Positions 26,416 to 36,592 of a stretch of 50,476 bases of DNA are shown piece by piece (positions within the stretch are counted from its first letter, which is position 1; each line of letters starts with the position of its first letter). A model generated the notes under the pieces. The model searched no databases, was not told the DNA's origin, and was given only the letters and a program-made list of their open reading frames with translations. The position numbers were made by a program, and so were the translations under genes. This DNA comes from Candidatus Desulfatibia profunda (GTDB taxonomy: Bacteria; Desulfobacterota; Desulfobacteria; Desulfobacterales; UBA11574). The DNA lies in assembly GCA_014382665.1 (NCBI GenBank), contig JACNJH010000128.1:1-50476 (forward strand), read 5' to 3'.

Positions 26416-28395
26416 ATGAATAACTTTGAAAAAACCAATTCAACTGAAGAGCTAAAACAACAACAATTATCTGATGAGCCTGTATCTGATGAGCTTGGCC
26501 AGGCAGAATCAGATGCTGCAGATATGCCGTCAAAACAAGGAATGCAAGCAGATACATCCGCCGATAATACGTCATCGAAAGCAGTGCGAGATCTGGGTGA
26601 GAGTGCTGATAAGGTCCAGGCAACAGCTAACGTTTCAAAGAAAGACCAGTCAAAAGCCGATGCTGCCCAAGAAGTTGAGGCCACGGCTGATCGTGCCAAA
26701 GGGGCTCAAGAAGCCCCTGACAACATGGAAAGTTTGCTGGACATGTATGAGGAAAGCTTCAAGCGATTTGCAGAAGGGGAGGTTGTCACCGGCAAGATCA
26801 TTTCGGTGGACAAGGATCACGTCCTTGTTGATATCGGATATAAATCAGAGGGTCAAATTCGGATTAGTGAATTCATCGATGAAAATGGCAATTTGAATGC
26901 CAAGGTCGGCGACCCGGTAGATGTTATGGTCGAATGGTGGGATGACGAGGAAGAACGTGTCGTCCTTTCAAAAGAAAAAGCCGCCAAGGTCAAGGTATGG
27001 GAAGATATCAAGAAATCATACGATGAAGATGGAAAGGTCAAGGGCGTTATTGTAAATCGTGTCAAGGGTGGATTTTCAGTGGATATCGGGGTTCAGGCTT
27101 TCTTGCCGGGTTCACAGGCGGACTTGCGGCCGATTCGCAACCTTGACGAGATGGTCGGCAAAACATACACTTTTAAAATCTTAAAATATAATCGAAAACG
27201 CAGCAATATCGTTTTATCCAGACGGGCTATCCTTGAAGAGGAACGCGAAAACAAGCGGACGGAAACATTGTCTTCTGTTCATGAGGGCAAAGTTGTTCAG
27301 GGTATTGTTAAAAATATTACTGAGTACGGTGTCTTTGTTGATCTGGGCGGCGTGGACGGCCTGCTCCATATTACAGACATTTCATGGGGCCGGGTTAAAC
27401 ATCCTTCGGAACTCTTTTCGGTCGGCGATGAGATAACCGTAAAGATTCTGAATCTTGATGTCGAAAGAGAAAGAGTTTCTTTGGGCATGAAACAACTGAC
27501 CCCGGATCCCTGGTCGATTGCCACCGAAAAATATCCGCTAGGCTCCCGCGTCAGCGGCAAGGTTGTAAGCCTTACGGACTATGGTGCCTTTGTGGAACTG
27601 GAAGAGGGGATCGAAGGGTTGATCCATGTCTCGGAAATGTCCTGGACCCGAAAGATTCGGCATCCTTCCAAAGTCGTCTCGGTCGGAGAGGTGGTTGAAG
27701 CGGTTGTTCTTGACATCCGACCTGAAAACAGACGTATATCTCTCGGTATGAAGCAGGTGGTCCCAAATCCGTGGGACGTTATCAGCGAAATGTATCCGGT
27801 CGGTACGACCATAGAGGGAAAAATCAAAAATATTACCGACTTCGGCATTTTTATCGGTATAGACGAAGGTATCGACGGTCTTGTACATATTTCGGATATC
27901 TCCTGGACAAAACGGATAAAGCATCCTTCGGAGTTGTATAAAAAAGGTGAGGTGATACAGGCGATTGTTCTTGATATTGAAAAGGAACACGAAAGGTTTT
28001 CACTGGGGATAAAACAATTGCAGACAGATCCCTGGACAACTGTGAGCGAGCGTTATGAAGTCGGCAAAGAGATAACCGGTACGGTGACAAACCTGACCGA
28101 TTTCGGTGTTTTTGTTGAACTGGAGGAGGGCATCGAAGGTCTTATACATGTATCCGAAATCAGTAAGGAAAAGGTAAAAACCCCTGTCGGGAAGTTTAAC
28201 ATTGGAGACGTCATTACCGCCAGGGTCATGAATATCAACAGCGAGGAAAGGCGGATCGGCCTTTCAATTAAACGGCTTGAAATTGAAGATGAGCAGAGCT
28301 TGCTGAGCGAATATGTCAGCAATATGAAGCCTGCAACTTCAACTTTTGGGGAAATTTTAAGAGAGAATCTACAGAAAAAGTTAAACGAGGAATAG
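26416..28395 (+). CDS. rpsA: 30S ribosomal protein S1 with a long acidic N-terminal extension
   Basis: Binds mRNA leaders on the 30S subunit. Six S1 (OB-fold) repeats run from about residue 118 to 630; the later ones share the pattern GxVxxLTDFGVFVELEEGIEGLIHVSE and appear as near copies. 659 aa in total. The usual protein would begin near residue 104 (MESLLDMYEESFKRF, ATG at 26725). Residues 1-103 are low-complexity, rich in D, E, Q, S, K and A, and have no S1 similarity. The upstream ATG at 26416 has only a weak ribosome binding site (GGGGTAT), so the shorter form may also be made. Confidence 0.93.
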   Translation: MNNFEKTNSTEELKQQQLSDEPVSDELGQAESDAADMPSKQGMQADTSADNTSSKAVRDLGESADKVQATANVSKKDQSKADAAQEVEATADRAKGAQEAPDNMESLLDMYEESFKRFAEGEVVTGKIISVDKDHVLVDIGYKSEGQIRISEFIDENGNLNAKVGDPVDVMVEWWDDEEERVVLSKEKAAKVKVWEDIKKSYDEDGKVKGVIVNRVKGGFSVDIGVQAFLPGSQADLRPIRNLDEMVGKTYTFKILKYNRKRSNIVLSRRAILEEERENKRTETLSSVHEGKVVQGIVKNITEYGVFVDLGGVDGLLHITDISWGRVKHPSELFSVGDEITVKILNLDVERERVSLGMKQLTPDPWSIATEKYPLGSRVSGKVVSLTDYGAFVELEEGIEGLIHVSEMSWTRKIRHPSKVVSVGEVVEAVVLDIRPENRRISLGMKQVVPNPWDVISEMYPVGTTIEGKIKNITDFGIFIGIDEGIDGLVHISDISWTKRIKHPSELYKKGEVIQAIVLDIEKEHERFSLGIKQLQTDPWTTVSERYEVGKEITGTVTNLTDFGVFVELEEGIEGLIHVSEISKEKVKTPVGKFNIGDVITARVMNINSEERRIGLSIKRLEIEDEQSLLSEYVSNMKPATSTFGEILRENLQKKLNEE

Positions 28396-28483
28396 CAGTT
28401 GTAAATCCCTTGCCGCCGTCAGCGGGCGGATAGTTATATCCTTAATTGCGATTTTTATGCTTATTAGGGTAAAATTTTAACAA

Positions 28484-28570
28484 TCATCAAGAAAACTCGA
28501 AATTTGGAAAGCAAGAAATTTAATTATATTTTTTCTTTTTCGTGTTTTCGTACTTTCGCGCTTTCGTGAT
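28484..28570. repeat. Dispersed imperfect hairpin repeat, degenerate copy 3
   Basis: Right arm CGTGTTTTCGTACTTTCGCG...CGTGAT and left arm ATCAAGAAAACTCGAAATTT pair at roughly two thirds of positions. The arms have the 8-bp periodicity of the family at 121-185 and 24306-24374, but are based on CGAAAAC. It fills most of the rpsA-sppA gap. Confidence 0.5.
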
Positions 28571-28615
28571 AAATAAAGTCTGTTTGGTTCCAACTTGTCC
28601 GGCTTAGGTTTTTCA

Positions 28616-29506
28616 ATGTTTTCCCGCAGACATCCTTATCTTTTTTTTATTCTGATCTTCACATCTGTCATAGCAGTTGCAATGATAGGAATGTCCCTGT
28701 TGTTTGTATTGGGTGCCAGGACTTCTGATTTTGAATTTGGAGAAAAAGTCGGCATTATTGAGATCAACGGCATTATTGCAGATGCCCAAAAAGCCATCCA
28801 TAACCTTAAGCGCTTCCGGGAGGATGATTCTATCAAGGCGATTGTCGTTCGGATCGATTCGCCGGGGGGTGCTGTGGGGCCTTCTCAGGAGATTTTCAGG
28901 GAGATTCGCAAAACATCCAACAAAAAGAAAGTGATCGCTTCCATGGGTGCCATTGCAGCTTCCGGAGGGTATTATGTTGCCGCCGGAACCGACGGGATTG
29001 TTGCCAATCCCGGTACAATAACGGGAAGCATCGGCGTTATTATGGGATTTACCAATTATCAGGAGCTGTTACAAAAAATCGGACTGGTTCCCATTGTGGT
29101 AAAAAGTGGAGAATTCAAGGATATGGGATCACCGGTCCGCAGTATGACGGCAGAAGAACACAAGATCCTCAAAAGTTTTGCCGAGAAAATCCACAGACAA
29201 TTTATCATGGATATTGTCGAAGGTCGCAAACTGGATCGGGCTAAAGTCGAATCGCTGGCGGATGGTCGTATTTTTACAGGAGAAGAGTCCAAAGATCTGG
29301 GCCTGGTTGACCGCCTCGGTAATCTTGAAGACGCCATCGAATGGGCCGGCCGCTTGGGCGGCATCAAAGGGAAAATTTCCGCGGTGTATGCCCGCGAAAA
29401 GAAGTTTTCCCTGTTGAAATACCTTTCGGATTCATCCGTAAAAGGGTTGTTCAATCAGATCTTTCGGCCCTATTTGACGGCGGATTATCTGTATCGCCCG
29501 GAATAG
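28616..29506 (+). CDS. sppA: Signal peptide peptidase SppA, short form
   Basis: Membrane-anchored serine/lysine protease that degrades cleaved signal peptides. An N-terminal transmembrane helix (about 8-33) is followed by one S49 peptidase domain. The nucleophile is S116 in AASGGYYVAAG, and the general-base lysine K168 in SGEFKDMGSP lies 52 residues later, the spacing seen in Bacillus SppA. I use the ATG at 28616; a TTG at 28595 is also in frame. 296 aa, the length of the single-domain form. A terminator follows. Confidence 0.92.
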   Translation: MFSRRHPYLFFILIFTSVIAVAMIGMSLLFVLGARTSDFEFGEKVGIIEINGIIADAQKAIHNLKRFREDDSIKAIVVRIDSPGGAVGPSQEIFREIRKTSNKKKVIASMGAIAASGGYYVAAGTDGIVANPGTITGSIGVIMGFTNYQELLQKIGLVPIVVKSGEFKDMGSPVRSMTAEEHKILKSFAEKIHRQFIMDIVEGRKLDRAKVESLADGRIFTGEESKDLGLVDRLGNLEDAIEWAGRLGGIKGKISAVYAREKKFSLLKYLSDSSVKGLFNQIFRPYLTADYLYRPE

Positions 29507-29559
29507 TTCCCCGCTATCCCAGCCTTGATATTTGTTTGGCCTGGAATCACATTCAACAA

Positions 29560-29586
29560 GGCGCTCCTTTTTGCGAGCGTTTTTTT
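29560..29586 (+). terminator. Rho-independent terminator after sppA
   Basis: CGCTC (29562-29566) and GAGCG (29575-29579) form a short GC stem followed by seven Ts. It lies between the convergent sppA and Sua5/YciO genes. Confidence 0.65.
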
Positions 29587-30223
29587 ATCTGAAACTACTG
29601 ACGTCGCCCCGGCCTTCGCGAATGACTTCGGGGATGTCATCCATCAGTGATATAACACTGGAAGGATATCCCGGAACGGGTCCTCCATCGATGACGACAT
29701 CAATGCTGGATTGAAAAAAATCATGGATCAGCGATGGGTCGAAAAAAATCGTACCGTCCGGCATTGATGCACTGGTGTTGATAATCGCATTTCCCAGTGC
29801 TTCGACCAGCGCCAGGCAGATCGAATTATCCGGCACCCGTATTCCGGCGGTTTTGCGCTTGGTCAGCATGATTTTGGGGACCAGTTTCGAACCCTCGAGA
29901 ACAAACGTATAGGGGCCCGGCAAAAGTCGCTTCATGGTCTTGTAAGCATAGTTTGAAACCTTGGCATAATCACTGATATGTTTGAGCCCTGAACAGATAA
30001 AGCTAAAGGGCTTGGTGGTATTCCGCTGCTTTAAAAGGTATATTTTCTCTATAGCCTTTTTGTTCATGATATCGCAGCCGATACCATAATACGTGTCGGT
30101 CGGATAGGCAATGATACCGCCCTTTTTAATCATCTCAACAACCTTGGCGATGAGTCGCTGCTGGGGGTTCCTATGGTTGATTTCAATCAGCATGACAGTC
30201 TTTAAATCTTCTTTAAATATCAT
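29585..30223 (-). CDS. Threonylcarbamoyl-AMP synthase family protein (Sua5/YrdC/YciO)
   Basis: Sua5/YrdC-family protein; characterised members make L-threonylcarbamoyl-AMP for the t6A modification of tRNA. IIAYPTDTYYGIGCD at about 38-52 and the KQRNTTKPFSFIC block form the nucleotide/bicarbonate pocket, and GPYTFVLEGS, TAGIRVPDN and INTSASMPDG follow in the usual order. The 212-aa length and divergent motifs (TYYGIGCD in place of TVYGLG) fit the YciO subfamily, whose activity is weaker. An alternative ATG at 30193 would remove ten residues. Monocistronic and divergent from guaB. Confidence 0.88.
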   Translation of the reverse strand: MIFKEDLKTVMLIEINHRNPQQRLIAKVVEMIKKGGIIAYPTDTYYGIGCDIMNKKAIEKIYLLKQRNTTKPFSFICSGLKHISDYAKVSNYAYKTMKRLLPGPYTFVLEGSKLVPKIMLTKRKTAGIRVPDNSICLALVEALGNAIINTSASMPDGTIFFDPSLIHDFFQSSIDVVIDGGPVPGYPSSVISLMDDIPEVIREGRGDVSSFR

Positions 30224-30420
30224 TTTTTCAAATTTTACGAGACCATAAATATTACGAGCATCATTCGAATGTCAAGGCGGCAAATTAAAGATTGCTAAAG
30301 CGAATTCCATTTGTTATTCGGATGGAAGTTCGTTGCAGTGCCGCTAACGAATAAAGTCTAATCGAGTTTTGACCCGATTGGGGTAATATCAACCCAAGAT
30401 GCCTATGGTGGAGGAAGCAC

Positions 30421-31896
30421 ATGTTAAAAATACCGCCTGAAGAAGCTTATTCCTTTGACGATGTCTTGTTGATGCCTGGATATTCCGATGTATTACCCAA
30501 AGATGTTCATACCGGTACACAGCTGACCAAAAACATTACCCTCAATATCCCCATTGTCGGTGCTGCAATGGATACCGTTACAGAAGCACGAACGTCCATC
30601 AGCCTGGCTCGTGAAGGCGGCATGGGTTTTATTCACCGGAATATGAGTATCGAGACTCAGGCCGTGGAAGTTGACAAGGTCAAAAAATCTGAAAGCGGCA
30701 TGATCGTCGATCCTGTAACGATTCACCCCGACCAGCAAGTTTATGAAGTCCTGAAATTGATGGAGCAGTATCATATTTCCGGAGTTCCGGTTACCAAGGG
30801 CGATCAACTCGTAGGTATCGTCACCAACAGGGATTTACGCTTTGAAACCGAACTTGAAAAGAAGGTTTCAGAGGTCATGACCAAGGATAACCTGATTACG
30901 GTTTCCGAAGGTATTACTCTGGAAGATTCCAAAAAGCTTTTGCATAAACACCGCATAGAAAAGCTTCTGGTGGTTGACAAAAATGGACGTCTAATCGGCA
31001 TGATAACCATCAAAGACATTGAAAAGATAAAAAAATACCCGAATGCCTGCAAGGACAGGATGGGCAGGCTCAGAGTCGGTGCCGCCGTGGGTGTCGGTGC
31101 CGATATGGAGGAACGCACCGAAGCACTTTTGAAGGCCGGGGCCGATGTTATTTTAATCGACACGTCTCACGGTCATTCCAAAAATGTTATTCGAGCCGTT
31201 AACATCCTGAAAAGTAATTTTAAAAATATCGAACTGATTGCCGGGAACGTGGGTACGGAAGGCGGCGCCCGGGACCTTATTAAAGCCGGTGTTGACGGTG
31301 TCAAGATCGGTATTGGGCCCGGATCCATCTGTACCACCCGTATCGTGGCCGGTATCGGGGTTCCTCAGATTACCGCTATAATGAATTGTAAGTCTATCTG
31401 TGGCAAAACAGGTGTCCCCTTGATTGCGGACGGCGGCATCAAATTTTCGGGTGATATTACCAAAGCAATCGCTGCCGGAGCCCATGTGGTGATGATCGGC
31501 GGACTTTTTGCCGGAACCGAGGAAAGTCCGGGTGAGCTGGTTATTTACCAGGGCCGCAGCTACAAAGTCTATAGGGGTATGGGCTCCATTGAGGCCATGC
31601 AAAAGGGGAGCAGGGACAGATATTATCAGGGAGATGATTTTGAAGGCGACAAGCTGGTCCCGGAAGGTATCGTCGGACGAGTCCCCTACCGAGGCAGCCT
31701 GTCCGATAATGTTTTTCAGCTTGTTGGAGGATTAAAGGCCGGCATGGGATATGTGGGGTGCCGAACTCTGGAAGAACTCAGGGAAAAGGCCCGGTTCATG
31801 AAAATCAGCGCCGCAGGTATGCGTGAAAGCCATGTCCATGACGTCATCATTACTAAAGAGGCACCGAACTATCGCCGGGAATTTTCGACCTCATAG
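30421..31896 (+). CDS. guaB: IMP dehydrogenase
   Basis: Oxidises IMP to XMP with NAD+, the committed step to GMP. 491 aa: TIM barrel with [18 protein letters not shown] at the start, an inserted pair of CBS domains (about 95-205), the catalytic Cys in [15 protein letters not shown], and the mobile flap near [20 protein letters not shown] ribosome binding site precedes the ATG. No guaA follows; dnaE is 51 bp downstream. No recognisable purine riboswitch lies upstream. Confidence 0.97.
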   Translation: MLKIPPEEAYSFDDVLLMPGYSDVLPKDVHTGTQLTKNITLNIPIVGAAMDTVTEARTSISLAREGGMGFIHRNMSIETQAVEVDKVKKSESGMIVDPVTIHPDQQVYEVLKLMEQYHISGVPVTKGDQLVGIVTNRDLRFETELEKKVSEVMTKDNLITVSEGITLEDSKKLLHKHRIEKLLVVDKNGRLIGMITIKDIEKIKKYPNACKDRMGRLRVGAAVGVGADMEERTEALLKAGADVILIDTSHGHSKNVIRAVNILKSNFKNIELIAGNVGTEGGARDLIKAGVDGVKIGIGPGSICTTRIVAGIGVPQITAIMNCKSICGKTGVPLIADGGIKFSGDITKAIAAGAHVVMIGGLFAGTEESPGELVIYQGRSYKVYRGMGSIEAMQKGSRDRYYQGDDFEGDKLVPEGIVGRVPYRGSLSDNVFQLVGGLKAGMGYVGCRTLEELREKARFMKISAAGMRESHVHDVIITKEAPNYRREFSTS

Positions 31897-31947
31897 AAAA
31901 ATTCTCGTAACTATTTGAGGGGTCGGGAAGTTTTTTTATAAAACGAA

Positions 31948-34900
31948 ATGACAGATTCTGCACCCAGCTTTGTTCACCTTCATGTTCATACCGAGTACAG
32001 CCTTCTGGACGGCGCCATCCGGATCGATCCCCTTTTAAAGCGTGCCCGTGATTCCGGCATGGAAGCCGTGGCCATTACCGATCACGGCACCATGTTTGGC
32101 GCCCTGGAGTTTTATGAAAAAGCCGTCAAGGCCGGCATCAAACCGATCATGGGGTGCGAATGTTACCTGGCCCCCCGTCGTCTTTCAGATAAAACCGTTT
32201 TGGACAATAAAGGGCTGACCCACCTGATTCTTCTGGCTGAAAACCGGGAGGGGTACCGCAACCTGTGCCGCCTGGTATCCATTGCCCAACTCGAAGGATT
32301 TTATTACAGGCCCCGCATCGATAAGGAGGTTCTCAAACAGCACAGCAAAGGCCTTATCGGTCTGTCCGCATGCCTGCATGGTGAAATTCCCAAACTTATT
32401 CAGGAAAACAAAATAGACCAGGCTGATGAAGCGGCGCGCGCATATCTTAGGATCTTTGGTGAGGGCAATTTTTTTTTAGAGGTTCAAAGCAACGGTATCC
32501 AAATGCAGGAGCAGGTGAATCAGGCCCTGTTGGATATGAGCACGAGGCTTTCCATCCCTCTGGTTGCTTCCAATGACTGCCATTATTTGGACAAAAAAGA
32601 TGTTCGTGCCCACGACGTACTCTTGTGTATCCAGACCGGCAAGACCGTTCATGACACCGAGCGATTAAAGTTTAGAACCGACCAGCTCTATTTCAAATCA
32701 AGCGCCGAGATGCAGGCCGCTTTCAAGAACTATCCAAATGCGCTTGAAAACACCGTGGATATTGCCAAACGGTGCAATATTGATTTCGATTTTGATACTT
32801 ATCATTTTCCCAGGTTTGAAACATCTGCCGGACAGAAGCTGGATGTGCTCTTTGAAGACAGTGTCAGGCAGGGGTTACAGAAAAAATTGGAGCAGATAAA
32901 GGCAAAGAACCCCCAGCTCAATGAAAAGCCTTACATCGATCGTATCGAGAATGAGATCGCCGTGATCAACTCCATGGATTTTGCGGGTTATTTTCTGATT
33001 GTGGCCGATTTTATTCGCTATGCCAAAGAACACAACATTCCGGTGGGACCCGGCAGGGGTTCGGCCGCAGGGAGCCTTGTGGCCTATTCACTTGGAATTA
33101 CGGGTTTGGATCCGATCGAACATGGTCTGATTTTCGAACGCTTCCTTAACCCCGCCCGCAAAAGCATGCCGGATATCGATGTTGATTTTTGCATGAAAGG
33201 CAGGGAAGAAGTCTTTAAGTACGTGGTAGATAAATACGGCGGCGGCGAGTACGTTGCCCAGATTATCACCTTCGGAAAACTTAAAACCCGGGCCGTCATT
33301 CGTGATGTGGGCCGGGCTTTGGATATTCCCCTTTACGAGGTGGATGCCATCGCCAAAATGGTTCCGGATGTATTGAACATCAGCCTTGACGAAGCTTTGC
33401 AGCAGGAACCCAGACTCAGAGATCTTGCCAAAGAGAAACCTGAAGTCGCCGATCTGATAAATATCTGCCGCGTGCTTGAAGGGCTCCCGCGGCATGCCTC
33501 AACCCATGCTGCCGGTGTTGTGATTGCCGACCGGCCCCTGGTGGAGTACCTGCCCTTATATAAAGGCAAGAAAGACGAGGTGGTGACCCAGTTCGACATG
33601 AAATGTGTCGAAAAAATCGGGCTGGTGAAGTTCGATTTTCTGGGCCTTCGCAACCTGACGGTGATTGCCGATACCCTTGTGCTGATTGCGGCCCAGGACG
33701 GCAGCCCGCCGGATCTTTCAACTCTGGAATTAAATGATCCGGATACCTACCGCCTGCTTGCATCCGGTAATACCACCGGTGTTTTCCAGCTTGAAAGCAG
33801 CGGCATGAAAGATTTGCTCGTCAGACTAAGACCGGAGTTTTTCGATGACGTCATCGCTCTGGTTGCGCTGTATCGTCCCGGTCCCCTTGACAGCGGCATG
33901 GTGGACGATTTTGTAGAAAGAAAGCACGGCAAAAGATCTGTTGAATACCTTGTTCCCCAGCTCGAGCCGATTCTGAAAGAAACATACGGCGTCATTGTTT
34001 ATCAGGAACAGGTGATGAAAATTGCCAGCGATCTGGCCAATTATTCCATGGCTGAAGCCGATGATCTCAGAAAGGCGATGGGAAAGAAAATCCCTGAGAT
34101 CATGGCCGAGCACAGAGAGCGCTTTATGCAGGGAGCCGTTGAAAACGGCATATCATCCGACAAAGCCGGCAAAATTTTTTACCTCATGGAAAAGTTCGGG
34201 GGATATGGGTTCAACAAGTCCCATAGCGCGGCATATGCGCTGATTGCCTATCAAACCGCCTATCTGAAAGCGCATTTTCCCGTGGAGTTCATGGCGTCCC
34301 TGCTCACCAGTGAAATGCATTCCACTGACGGCGTCGTCAAATATATTGCCGAATGCCGCAGCCAGGGCATTGAAATTCTTCCGCCGGATATCAATGAAAG
34401 TGGTAAAGAATTTATCGTTTCCGGTTCAAAGATACGGTTCGGGCTCGTTGCGGTTAAGAATGTCGGCGAAAGTGCCATTGATTACATTGTCGAGGCCAGA
34501 AAAGAGGGGAAATTTTCCACCTTGTTTGAATTTTGCGAACGCGTTGATCTTAAAAAAGTGAACAAACGGGTTATCGAGAGCCTGATTAAATGCGGCGCCT
34601 TTGATTCTACCGGCCAATACCGCAGCCGGATCCTGGCATCTTTGGAAGACAGTCTCGATTATGGACAACGGATCCAGCGGGAGCGTTCGGATCCCCAGAT
34701 GGGATTATTCGATATGGAAGGCAGCCGGCCGGTCGTTAACTTTCCTTTGGTGCCCGAGATTGATGAGTGGGATGAAAACCAGATGCTGGCTTTCGAGAAG
34801 GAATCCTTGGGCTTCTATATCACCGGGCATCCCTTGTCCAGATATGAAGATGTGCTGGAAAAGTTCACCAATGCCAATTCTACGGCGCTGCAGGAACGAA

Positions 34901-35436
34901 ACGACGGGGAAATTATCAGGATCGGCGGTATTGTCAGAAATACCAAAACGATCAAGACCAAAAAGGGCGACTTAATGGCCTTTGTTGTCATTGAGGATCT
35001 GCATGGCTCTGTTGAAGCCACGGTTTTTTCTTCAGTATATGTAAAAGTGTATGATTTGCTGATCGATGATAATCCGATCATTGTCCAAGGACCCTTGCAG
35101 AAGGATGAAAACTCGGTAAAAATTTTGGCAGATACCATTATACCCATGGAAAAAGCCGAGGAGACCTGGAGCGCAAGTATCCATTTTAAGCTTGATATTG
35201 CCAAAACAGATAAAGCCTCGCTGGTTCGATTACACGAAATTTTTAAAAGACACCCGGGAGCATGCCAAGGGTATCTTCACCTGCTGAGCCCCGGCAAAAC
35301 AGAAACGATTGTCGCGCTGTCAGATGCTCTGAAACTAAGGGCCGGCCTGCCCTTGACCAACGAGGTTCATGGACTGCTCGGCTATCATGCCGTGGAAACC
35401 GTTTGCAGTCCGGTTGCGTCTGCCGTTAAAACCTGA
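31948..35436 (+). CDS. dnaE: DNA polymerase III alpha subunit (DnaE1 type)
   Basis: Replicative polymerase. 1162 aa in the order PHP domain (1-about 280, starting FVHLHVHTEYSLLDGA), polymerase palm with the aspartates of PDIDVDF (about 409-415), fingers, helix-hairpin-helix (about 800-900) and an OB fold (about 1000 onward). GRGSAAGSLVAYSLGI and GFNKSHSAAYALIAYQTAYL are diagnostic. The PHP histidines appear kept, so proofreading by that domain is possible. Length and order fit DnaE1 rather than ImuC/DnaE2. Confidence 0.97.
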   Translation: MTDSAPSFVHLHVHTEYSLLDGAIRIDPLLKRARDSGMEAVAITDHGTMFGALEFYEKAVKAGIKPIMGCECYLAPRRLSDKTVLDNKGLTHLILLAENREGYRNLCRLVSIAQLEGFYYRPRIDKEVLKQHSKGLIGLSACLHGEIPKLIQENKIDQADEAARAYLRIFGEGNFFLEVQSNGIQMQEQVNQALLDMSTRLSIPLVASNDCHYLDKKDVRAHDVLLCIQTGKTVHDTERLKFRTDQLYFKSSAEMQAAFKNYPNALENTVDIAKRCNIDFDFDTYHFPRFETSAGQKLDVLFEDSVRQGLQKKLEQIKAKNPQLNEKPYIDRIENEIAVINSMDFAGYFLIVADFIRYAKEHNIPVGPGRGSAAGSLVAYSLGITGLDPIEHGLIFERFLNPARKSMPDIDVDFCMKGREEVFKYVVDKYGGGEYVAQIITFGKLKTRAVIRDVGRALDIPLYEVDAIAKMVPDVLNISLDEALQQEPRLRDLAKEKPEVADLINICRVLEGLPRHASTHAAGVVIADRPLVEYLPLYKGKKDEVVTQFDMKCVEKIGLVKFDFLGLRNLTVIADTLVLIAAQDGSPPDLSTLELNDPDTYRLLASGNTTGVFQLESSGMKDLLVRLRPEFFDDVIALVALYRPGPLDSGMVDDFVERKHGKRSVEYLVPQLEPILKETYGVIVYQEQVMKIASDLANYSMAEADDLRKAMGKKIPEIMAEHRERFMQGAVENGISSDKAGKIFYLMEKFGGYGFNKSHSAAYALIAYQTAYLKAHFPVEFMASLLTSEMHSTDGVVKYIAECRSQGIEILPPDINESGKEFIVSGSKIRFGLVAVKNVGESAIDYIVEARKEGKFSTLFEFCERVDLKKVNKRVIESLIKCGAFDSTGQYRSRILASLEDSLDYGQRIQRERSDPQMGLFDMEGSRPVVNFPLVPEIDEWDENQMLAFEKESLGFYITGHPLSRYEDVLEKFTNANSTALQERNDGEIIRIGGIVRNTKTIKTKKGDLMAFVVIEDLHGSVEATVFSSVYVKVYDLLIDDNPIIVQGPLQKDENSVKILADTIIPMEKAEETWSASIHFKLDIAKTDKASLVRLHEIFKRHPGACQGYLHLLSPGKTETIVALSDALKLRAGLPLTNEVHGLLGYHAVETVCSPVASAVKT

Positions 35437-35437
35437 A

Positions 35438-36592
35438 ATGGATAAAGTGAAACCGAGAATGAAAGTACCTTTACTTGACCTAAAAGCCCAGTACCGGACC
35501 ATTAAAGAAGATGTTTTGAAAGTGACGCAAGAGGTCTTTGACAGCCAGCAATTTATTCTTGGGCCACGGGTTGAAGCCCTGGAAAAGCAGATTGGCGCCT
35601 ATTGCGCTTCCAAGCATGCCGTAGGGGTTTCATCGGGCACGGATGCACTCCTGATGGCACTGATGGCCGCTGAAATCGGACCAGGGGACGCTGTTATTAC
35701 GACCCCATATACATTTTTTGCAACGGCAGGGTCCATCGTCCGTACGGGAGCCAGACCGGTCTTTGTCGATATTGACCCTGATACCTATACAATCTCCTGC
35801 GAGCATCTGAGCCGTGTCTTAGCGGCCAGGGGCAGGGAAGACCTGGCAGGGCTCAAGGCCGTCATTCCGGTTCACCTCTATGGTCAATGCGCGGATATGG
35901 AGCCGATCTTAACGCTTGCGGCTGAAAACGACCTTGTCGTTATCGAGGATGCTGCTCAGGCCATTGGCGCGGAATACCGGGGCCGGCGGTCAGGATCGAT
36001 GGGTGATTTCGGCTGTTTTTCCTTTTTTCCTTCCAAAAACCTTGGTGCGTTTGGAGATGGCGGGGTGGTCACAACCGATTCGGACGAGTATTACAATACA
36101 TTGTGCATGCTGCGGGTTCATGGTTCCCGCCCCAAATATTATCATCGGATCACAGGCGGTAATTTCAGGCTGGACGCCCTCCAGGCGGCCATTGTTTCCG
36201 TAAAGCTGAAACATCTTGACGACTGGACAAAGGCTCGCCGGGAAAACGCGCAAAAATACAGAGAACTCTTCACCCTAACGGGCCTTGACGGCATGGTTAA
36301 GGTTCCGGTTGAAAAGCAAAACCGGCACGTTTACAATCAGTTTGTCATCAGCGTCAAAGAAAACCGAGACGAACTGCGCCTGTTTTTAAATGATGCCGGA
36401 GTTGGAACGGAAGTTTACTATCCGGTCCCTTTGCATCTTCAGGAATGTTTTTCAAATCTGAATTACAAAAACGGAGACTTTCCTGTGGCCGAGCACGCTG
36501 CCTCGCATACCTTGGCCCTTCCAATATATCCCGAACTTAGCGCTGACCAGCAGGCTTACGTGGTGGAAAAGATCAGGGAGTTTTATTTCTGA
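35438..36592 (+). CDS. DegT/DnrJ/EryC1/StrS-family aminotransferase
   Basis: PLP-dependent sugar aminotransferase that adds an amino group to a nucleotide-linked keto-sugar. The PLP lysine lies in FFPSKNLGAFGDGG (about 190-203), with EDAAQAIGAEYRG before it and HVYNQFVI near residue 300. 384 aa from the ATG at 35438, one base after the dnaE stop; an ATG at 35459 is also possible, and the family pattern begins KVPLLDLKAQY. The presence of only one sugar gene here means its product is unknown. It overlaps the next, convergent gene by ten bases. Confidence 0.9.
   Translation: MDKVKPRMKVPLLDLKAQYRTIKEDVLKVTQEVFDSQQFILGPRVEALEKQIGAYCASKHAVGVSSGTDALLMALMAAEIGPGDAVITTPYTFFATAGSIVRTGARPVFVDIDPDTYTISCEHLSRVLAARGREDLAGLKAVIPVHLYGQCADMEPILTLAAENDLVVIEDAAQAIGAEYRGRRSGSMGDFGCFSFFPSKNLGAFGDGGVVTTDSDEYYNTLCMLRVHGSRPKYYHRITGGNFRLDALQAAIVSVKLKHLDDWTKARRENAQKYRELFTLTGLDGMVKVPVEKQNRHVYNQFVISVKENRDELRLFLNDAGVGTEVYYPVPLHLQECFSNLNYKNGDFPVAEHAASHTLALPIYPELSADQQAYVVEKIREFYF

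Noticed and set aside
30224-30420. Possible purine riboswitch before guaB
   Set aside because: No aptamer-like conserved cores were seen; the region is an ordinary divergent spacer.
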